DNA from: a bacterium
GTDB lineage: Bacteria; UBP14; UBA6098; JAFGQG01
Direction of reading: 5' to 3'
Assembly: GCA_016930435.1 (NCBI GenBank)
Contig: JAFGGQ010000091.1
Location: forward strand, 1 to 13,693
Length of the DNA stretch: 13,693 nucleotides
Both the position numbers and the translations under genes were made by a program. How positions within the stretch are numbered: position 1 is the stretch's first letter; each line of letters begins with the position of its first letter. Below, piece after piece: positions 1 through 5,998 of this stretch. The notes below the pieces were generated by a model. The model was given only the letters and a program-made list of their open reading frames with translations. It was not told where the DNA came from and searched no databases.

Positions 1-87
1 AGGGATCTGCCCGAATGCTTTTTTGAAGAAAGCGATATTCTGGTCAGGATATGGGCTAATGATTTCAAAGACGTGCGGTGTCCATAA
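1..87 (+). CDS. 3' end of an upstream gene; tail resembles the Ig-like repeat of the next protein
   Basis: Frame 1 is open from the window edge to TAA at 85-87 and encodes 28 residues, so only the C-terminus is visible. The stretch FFEESDILVRIWANDFKD followed by VRCP lines up by eye with residues around 322-345 of the next protein (FEPNDTVEVCIEASDQ, then ALYCGP). This is the part of the Ig-like repeat just before its terminal TWCF segment. The product therefore probably also carries Ig-like repeats and may be a paralogue of the downstream protein. It stops where the repeat would normally run on to the TWCF strand and has no FlgD/type IX-like C-terminal domain. It is not joined to the next gene by a simple frameshift, because the frame of the next gene is closed by a TGA near position 24 and that gene has its own signal peptide. 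Start and full function cannot be seen. Confidence 0.6.
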   Translation, partial: RDLPECFFEESDILVRIWANDFKDVRCP

Positions 88-92
88 TATAG

Positions 93-121
93 TTGACAAG
101 ATATATTAACTTGTGATAAGG
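93..121 (+). promoter_or_regulatory. possible promoter (TTGACA) and weak ribosome binding site ahead of the Ig-repeat gene
   Basis: A perfect -35-like TTGACA lies at 93-98, right after the upstream stop codon. The -10 candidates (GATAAG at 115-120 or ATAAGG at 116-121) are poor. The same bases contain TAAGG (117-121), a Shine-Dalgarno-like stretch 10 nt before the ATG at 132. A promoter and a ribosome site cannot both use these bases well, so one reading is probably wrong. The eight bases AGTTGACA recur before the tRNA (8841-8848) and, on the minus strand, before the photolyase. Confidence 0.3.
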
Positions 122-131
122 TGCGTTAATT

Positions 132-3100
132 ATGAAATATAAATTTATCCAAATTTTTCTTATTCTCCTTTTTATGCTCGCCTCCGGTTTACATGCCGAT
201 TCCACCTTTACTAATTCTCCTCCCGGTGTATTGGATAATTGCCCTCCCAGGCTTACCGTAACCTTTCCCGCCCTGGGAGATACCCTCCTCTGTTCATCCG
301 ATAGCCTGATCACCTGGATAGCCATAGACAGCTTCTTCAATTTGAATCCCATACTGGCCATCCAGTACTCGGTGGACGGCGGCGGGTTCATCACCCTGAC
401 TTCGAATGAAGCCAATGACAGCGTCTGGGAATGGACCGGTATTCCCAACCTCAATTCGGACAGCGTGATGATCCTGATCACTGCCATAGACAGCCTGGGC
501 AATCAGAGCAGCGATACCTCCGATTTCTTCTCAATATACTGCAATCTGGAGGGCCCACTTGCTAACATAATTACCCCTTTACCTGGCTACATTACCAGTT
601 GCAACGATCAGGTTATTCTGATGGAGATCAGCGATCCTAACGGGGTGGTGGACACTACTATAAGGCTATATGTCTCTTCCTCTGCCATCACGGATACTTT
701 TTGGGTGATGGACACCCGCTTATCCTATTTCGATGACACGCTCCGGTTCGACCCGGGTGGCCCGGTATGGGCGGATGGAGAAACGATTATGGTATGTCTC
801 ATACAGGCGCGTGATATATTCGGCAATTCACTGAGCGGTGGACCTATCTGCTGGAATTTCATAATCGACCTTTCCCCTCCCGAAATTAACCCGGTTTACC
901 CATCTGCCGATGAAATTTTAAGCACCCCGCCAGAATCCCTGGTAGCACTTATTGCCGACCCGATAGCCGGGGTGCTCCCTGATTCACTGTACATAATTAT
1001 AAATGGCTTCAGGTACGGACTGCCATCAGTCGCCATCAACTGGAGCGATCCGGTATTTACCTTTTATCCGGCATCAGCAGGTTTGACCTTTGAACCCAAT
1101 GACACCGTTGAGGTCTGTATCGAAGCATCAGACCAGGCCCTCTATTGCGGACCGAATCAAAGCGATTCCTGCTGGACCTTCTACATCTCCGCCGGGGAAA
1201 ATCCCAATGCGGTAATCCTGAATCCTCATGATGTGATCATCGATGGAGTAATCTACACTGCATGCCCCACTGAAACCGTTATCATCGTTATCCAGGATCC
1301 GGACAGTAACCTTGTAGTGGATAGCATCACCTTTGATATAAATGGGATCACCCTAAATCTGCTTTCCCCGGGAGTATCCTGGACTGGCGGTCCCGGCCTC
1401 GTGGAAATCCATTACTGTCCACCCGGCGAATGGGAGGACTATGACACTATCCTCATAAGTAATATCTACGCCCTGGACAGCATCGGCAATACTATCGATA
1501 TTCCATCCCCCTCACGCACTTTTATCACCGTATTTTCACCACCCTTGATCTCCAACCTGCTCCCACCTCCATCTTCGGTTATTGAAATGCCATCACTCAC
1601 GGTGTCCTTCGATTCCTGGGATCCGCTGGGGAGACTCAGAGTGGACAGCCTCTACATAACTATTAACGGCTTGCCGGATAACGCCGTAGAAGGAAATGCC
1701 CTTTTCCTCGACGATCTTGAAAATGGGGATACTATCTGCATCACCGCTGTCTGCTGGAACGAGCTTGCCGATCTGGGTTGCCCGGAACTTACCCACAGGG
1801 CCGAATCTACCTGGTGCTTCACCATATCATTCGGTGAAGGACCGTCCGCAATCATAGTAAACCCCGCGGAAGATATAACAGGTGACGGCGCTATCTGGGT
1901 CGCCTGCCCATCCGAAACAATCTCGGTCCTTTTCAGCGACCCCGATGCCAATCTGCTGGAAAGCTCACTGCAGATTTCTGTAAATGGTCTTATCCTGAAT
2001 ATCACCAGCCCCGGAGTTACCTGGCTGGGGGATTCCTGCGGAGGTGAGTTTCTTTACTTCCCCCCCTCAAGCTACGGAGACCTGGATAGCGTAATCATAG
2101 AAATCATAAATGCTTCCGATGCGCTGGGCAACACCCTGACATCAGTACCGGAAGCGGTAATTTTCTTCCTGGATTTCGATAACCCGATTATCACTGACAT
2201 CTCCCCTATCCCGGATACCATTCTCCCCTTTTCCGAGGTGACGGTCTCCTTCGCATCCACTGACTCCGGAATCGGAATCCGAATTGACAGCCTTTATATT
2301 GAGATCAATGGAACTGTAACAAACGCCATTGAAGACTCCCTGTTCTTCATCTCCGGCCTGGAGGAAGGTGATAGTGTCTGTATTATCGCGGTAAGCTGGG
2401 ATGGCATTGCCGATTACGGATGCCCCGAAGTTTCTCACCGGGCCGAGACCACCTGGTGCTTTAACATATCATTCGGTGACTATCCCACCGCTACCATCAC
2501 CCTCCCCATTGCTGATACCACCGGTGACGGTGAGATATGGACGGCCTGCGAGTACCAGGAGATCCGGGTACGCTTTACCGATACCGACAGCAACCTGGTC
2601 CCGGATAGCCTCCTGATAGCCGTGAATTACGATACCATAGACATTTACAGCGCCGGCGCAGCCTGGACAGGGAACAGCTACAGCGGACGATTCTCATATA
2701 CCCCACCCGATGGCTGGAGTGAACACGATACCATCACGGTTGTGGTCGTCAGGGCACTGGACAGCCTGGGTAACTCGCTAAGCTTTTACCCCGATCCTGT
2801 AACCTTTTATGTCGATCTTGTCCCACCGCAGATAAGCTTTCTGTCGCCTCCTCCGGGTGAGGTGATCAGCACCCCCTCAACCAGTATATCATTCTCCAGC
2901 ATCGATTTGGGTATGGGAGTCAGGGTGGACAGCCTTTACCAGGAAATTGATGGCGTACTGATAAGCGCCCACGAAGGAAATTCGCTGATTATGGATATCT
3001 CCGATGGCGATTCCGTATGCATCACCGCGGTGAGTTGGGACCGCTTCGCTGATTACGGATGCCCCGTTACCACACACCGGGCTGAGACTACCTGGTGCTT

Positions 3101-5954
3101 CACCGTATCATTCGGAGAGGGACCATCCGCCATAATCCGGCACCCCGTACTCGATCTTTCGGGCGATGGCCAGGTTTGGGTAGCCTGCCCTTTCGAAACC
3201 CTGCTTATCGAATTTTATGATCCGGACAGCAATATGGCACCGGAAAGCATTCAGGTAGCCGTCGGGTCCGAGACCATGACCATCTTCAGCCCGGGAGCAA
3301 GCTGGGCCGGAAGCGGAGCAGGAGGGGAATTACGGTTTGTGCCTCCTGGCGGATGGAGCGACAGAGATACCATCATTATTCAGGTACTTGCCGCAGCAGA
3401 CAGCCTGGGAAATACCATGACCAGTCCACCAGTTCCGGTGACCTTTTATACCGACTTCAATAATCCTGAATTATCAGGATTCATGCCTCCGGTAGGAAGC
3501 TATATTTCCACCCCATACAGCGCAGTCAGTTTTGTTTCCTTTGACCCCGGCCTAAGAGTCCGGATAGATTCCATATATGTCGAGATAGACGGGTCGCCAG
3601 CAGGAAGCTTTGAAGGGGATAGCGCCTTTCTTGATCTCCTCGAAGACGGCGACCGGGTCTGTATAACAGCGGTGAGCTGGGATAATTTTGCCGATTTCGG
3701 CTGCCCTGAAATCTCTCACAGGGCTGAGACTACCTGGTGTTTTGAGGTAAGTATCTCCGGGATAATTGTTAGCGGGGAGAACCTTTATCTCTGCCCCGGT
3801 GAGTCCGGATATTTCGGGATCGCCACCAGCGGGGGAACAGGACCCCTCAGCTATACCTGGACACCCACCGAATACCTGAGCTCCCCTGCCATCGCTAACC
3901 CCCTGGTCTCTCCTCCCACCGCCACGACCAGCGATACCCTGATCTACCTGCTAACCGTTAATGATACCCTAAGTATTACCGTGGTGGAAACCTTCCTGGT
4001 GGTCCGCAGCTCACCAATGAGCATAACCCATTCCGTCTGGGATACCGCAATTTGCGGAGGCACTACGGTGGACCTGATAGCATCTGTGGAAGGAGGACTT
4101 CCTCCCTACTTATTCGAATGGCATATCTCTGAGGTAGGGGTCATCACATCACCTGATACTTTTATCACCATCGATACAACAACAACGGTGGAACTTTTTG
4201 TATATGACTCTATCGGCTGTATGGTATTGGCCAGTGCCTGGATTGGTGTCTGCGATACCCCGGCGGCATTCAGCTGGATATACCCCGCTCCAGGCGATAC
4301 GGTCCCCGAGGGAACGCTTACCCTGCTCTGGGAAAGCTCCTCGGTCTCAGAAGGGTACCTCACCTACGACGTTTACCTTGATGATACCCTGATCGCCGAA
4401 GACATCTCCGATACCTCTGCAACCATCGGCTATATCCCATGCGGGGAGAACCACACCTGGAACGTGATAGCTTATAATAACTGCTTCGGATCATGCACAT
4501 TATGGACCAGCTTCCCAATGGAAATACCTTTTAATACCGAGCCTTGCATATCCTGCTCCCTGACTATCTTTGGCCATGATACTGCAATATGCTACGGTCA
4601 ATCTGTCGAGTTTGGGGTGTATGCTGAAGGGGCAACGGGGCCACTGCTCATATCCTGGAATCCTATCTACGGCTTGTCCGACCCTGACGCCCTGAATCCC
4701 GTTGTCTCACCCGAATCAACAACTACATATATATTGACCGTCACCGATACCGCCTTCGCCACCGGATGCCGGGACCAGGATACCTTTACTGTGACCGTTT
4801 CTCCGCCAATGAGCACAACTATACTGGGCGACAGCCTGCTCTGCCGGGGAATCGAATCACCTTTCTACCCCGTATTCAGCGGAGGTATTCCACCCTACTC
4901 CTATGATTGGCTTCTGAATGGAGACCACGCGTCCAACGATTCGCTATTCTGGCTTGCTCTCGATTCCACCACCATGTTGACCTTGATAATCACCGACACT
5001 TTGGGTTGCTCGGCAATTAGCAGCGCCTGGATTGAAGTTTGCGATACCATAACCGACTTTTATCCGGTATCGCCAATCACTGGGGATACCATACCCGCCG
5101 GACCCGTACTGCTGGTCTGGACCCGCGCTTCGGTCAGTATGGGTAACATTACCTATGATGTCTATCTGAATGACAGCATGCTCGTTGCCGGGATCAATGA
5201 TACATCAACCTGGACCGCTCCCATCACCTGCGGGGAAGAGCACCGTTGGACCGTTATCGCCCACTCAGATTGCGGCGAATGCAATTTCTCCAACACCCTG
5301 ACAGGTAACCCCTTCTTCAATACTGAACCATGCCTTTTCCCCGACCTCTTGATAGACCTTGATGACCTCTGGTTCCAGGCCCCGGATAATTCGGTCACTA
5401 ATCAGATCAACGAGGGTGACTCCGCTGAAATATTTGTTGTGATCCAGAATATCGGAGCTGCACCCGCCTATTCTTTCTGGACCTGCCTGGTTATAAACAG
5501 CACCAGTTGGGACAGTTTCTGGCTGGATTCGCTTTATCCCGGCGAAGCTGAGACACTGATCAGCGGGGGGTTATTTGAAGAAGGCCCTTATGAAATTTGC
5601 GCGTCCGTTGATTGCGCCGGTTCTGTTCTCGAAAGCGACGAGGCAAACAACGACCGTTGCGCAGTTCTTTATGCTCTGGGGGCCTCCTGCGATGCGCATC
5701 CCAACCCTTTCTCCCCAAATGCCGATATGATCAATGACGAGGTTAAATTTTCCTATCCCGGTATCGCCGGCCAGGAGGGGATCATCATGATTTATAATAT
5801 GAACAATATCCTCGTCCGGGAACTCGAAAATTCACTCTCCGAATGGAATGGCCTCGACGATAAGGGAAAATTAATGCCAAAAGGTGTTTATATATACGTT
5901 ATCAAAAAAGACAGTAAAGTGGTCTGCAATGGCACTATTTACCTGGTTAGATAA
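132..5954 (+). CDS. giant secreted Ig-repeat surface protein with CARDB and FlgD/type IX-like C-terminal domain
   Basis: This 1940-residue protein is predicted to be exported and surface-bound, probably as an adhesin or filament. Residues 1-22 form a signal peptide (MKYK, hydrophobic core, LHA cleavage site). Then come an Ig-like domain (about 30-135), five tandem units of 213-214 residues (about 135-1202), two units of about 262 residues (about 1207-1733), a CARDB-like domain (about 1735-1850; PDLLIDL at the start, ESDEANND at the end) and a C-terminal domain (about 1855-1940). That last domain (NPFSPN, IND, WNGLDDKGK, KGVYIYVI, GTIYLVR) matches FlgD-Ig and type IX sorting domains of FCB bacteria. 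No enzyme motif is visible. Conserved cysteines in each repeat suggest disulfides outside the cytoplasm. It is co-oriented with the barrel/OmpA gene 44 bp downstream and shares a CARDB-like domain with it, which suggests one operon. Secretion by a type IX-like route is inference. Confidence 0.9.
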   Translation: MKYKFIQIFLILLFMLASGLHADSTFTNSPPGVLDNCPPRLTVTFPALGDTLLCSSDSLITWIAIDSFFNLNPILAIQYSVDGGGFITLTSNEANDSVWEWTGIPNLNSDSVMILITAIDSLGNQSSDTSDFFSIYCNLEGPLANIITPLPGYITSCNDQVILMEISDPNGVVDTTIRLYVSSSAITDTFWVMDTRLSYFDDTLRFDPGGPVWADGETIMVCLIQARDIFGNSLSGGPICWNFIIDLSPPEINPVYPSADEILSTPPESLVALIADPIAGVLPDSLYIIINGFRYGLPSVAINWSDPVFTFYPASAGLTFEPNDTVEVCIEASDQALYCGPNQSDSCWTFYISAGENPNAVILNPHDVIIDGVIYTACPTETVIIVIQDPDSNLVVDSITFDINGITLNLLSPGVSWTGGPGLVEIHYCPPGEWEDYDTILISNIYALDSIGNTIDIPSPSRTFITVFSPPLISNLLPPPSSVIEMPSLTVSFDSWDPLGRLRVDSLYITINGLPDNAVEGNALFLDDLENGDTICITAVCWNELADLGCPELTHRAESTWCFTISFGEGPSAIIVNPAEDITGDGAIWVACPSETISVLFSDPDANLLESSLQISVNGLILNITSPGVTWLGDSCGGEFLYFPPSSYGDLDSVIIEIINASDALGNTLTSVPEAVIFFLDFDNPIITDISPIPDTILPFSEVTVSFASTDSGIGIRIDSLYIEINGTVTNAIEDSLFFISGLEEGDSVCIIAVSWDGIADYGCPEVSHRAETTWCFNISFGDYPTATITLPIADTTGDGEIWTACEYQEIRVRFTDTDSNLVPDSLLIAVNYDTIDIYSAGAAWTGNSYSGRFSYTPPDGWSEHDTITVVVVRALDSLGNSLSFYPDPVTFYVDLVPPQISFLSPPPGEVISTPSTSISFSSIDLGMGVRVDSLYQEIDGVLISAHEGNSLIMDISDGDSVCITAVSWDRFADYGCPVTTHRAETTWCFTVSFGEGPSAIIRHPVLDLSGDGQVWVACPFETLLIEFYDPDSNMAPESIQVAVGSETMTIFSPGASWAGSGAGGELRFVPPGGWSDRDTIIIQVLAAADSLGNTMTSPPVPVTFYTDFNNPELSGFMPPVGSYISTPYSAVSFVSFDPGLRVRIDSIYVEIDGSPAGSFEGDSAFLDLLEDGDRVCITAVSWDNFADFGCPEISHRAETTWCFEVSISGIIVSGENLYLCPGESGYFGIATSGGTGPLSYTWTPTEYLSSPAIANPLVSPPTATTSDTLIYLLTVNDTLSITVVETFLVVRSSPMSITHSVWDTAICGGTTVDLIASVEGGLPPYLFEWHISEVGVITSPDTFITIDTTTTVELFVYDSIGCMVLASAWIGVCDTPAAFSWIYPAPGDTVPEGTLTLLWESSSVSEGYLTYDVYLDDTLIAEDISDTSATIGYIPCGENHTWNVIAYNNCFGSCTLWTSFPMEIPFNTEPCISCSLTIFGHDTAICYGQSVEFGVYAEGATGPLLISWNPIYGLSDPDALNPVVSPESTTTYILTVTDTAFATGCRDQDTFTVTVSPPMSTTILGDSLLCRGIESPFYPVFSGGIPPYSYDWLLNGDHASNDSLFWLALDSTTMLTLIITDTLGCSAISSAWIEVCDTITDFYPVSPITGDTIPAGPVLLVWTRASVSMGNITYDVYLNDSMLVAGINDTSTWTAPITCGEEHRWTVIAHSDCGECNFSNTLTGNPFFNTEPCLFPDLLIDLDDLWFQAPDNSVTNQINEGDSAEIFVVIQNIGAAPAYSFWTCLVINSTSWDSFWLDSLYPGEAETLISGGLFEEGPYEICASVDCAGSVLESDEANNDRCAVLYALGASCDAHPNPFSPNADMINDEVKFSYPGIAGQEGIIMIYNMNNILVRELENSLSEWNGLDDKGKLMPKGVYIYVIKKDSKVVCNGTIYLVR
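534..3737 (+). repeat. five tandem 639-642 bp coding repeats (213-214 residue double-Ig units)
   Basis: The conserved Trp codon of the unit-ending motif (TWCF or CWTF) lies at 1173, 1812, 2454, 3093 and 3735, giving spacings of 639, 642, 639 and 642 bp, all in frame. Each unit has two halves. Half A carries the GDGxxWxAC, DPDSN, SPGxxWxG, PPGGW and DSLGN motifs. Half B carries STP, VSF, RVDSLY, GDSVCITAVSWD, YGCP and HRAETTWCF. The first unit (about 534-1175) is clearly the most diverged and the last three are the most alike. Units 2 to 5 carry about four conserved cysteines each. The near-constant length points to duplication of a folded two-domain unit. Boundaries are set on the TWCF motif and are arbitrary in phase. 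Confidence 0.88.
3750..5333 (+). repeat. two tandem ~262-residue coding repeats (PKD/SprB-like pair plus FN3-like domain)
   Basis: Two consecutive blocks share the same order of motifs. Each has a first Ig/PKD-like segment (GGTGPLSYTWTPTEYLS in copy 1, GATGPLLISWNPIYGLS in copy 2), then NPLVSP or NPVVSP, and a second segment with GGLPPYLFEW or GGIPPYSYDW. Next come SAWIGVCDT or SAWIEVCDT and a fibronectin-III-like segment with LTYDVYLDD or ITYDVYLND, CGE, and finally NTEPC. The NTEPC motif recurs at 4533 and 5319, 786 bp (262 codons) apart. The GGxxPxxYxW pattern resembles the PKD-like repeats of SprB-type gliding adhesins. This array follows the five-unit array directly and leads into the CARDB-like domain. 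Confidence 0.8.
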
Positions 5955-5998
5955 AAACAAATTAGGTTGAATTATTATATTATATGGAGACTATCACG

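Noticed and set aside
1593-3077. Minus-strand open frames inside the Ig-repeat array
   Set aside because: Similar frames recur in each repeat because the coding repeat is duplicated; they have no start signals or known motifs.
534-5333. CRISPR array or satellite DNA
   Set aside because: The repeats are in-frame protein repeats over 600 bp long with no spacers.
5984-5998. Start of the barrel/OmpA gene at ATG 5984
   Set aside because: This ATG overlaps the GGAGA that serves as ribosome site for the ATG at 5999, and the five extra residues would precede a normal signal peptide.
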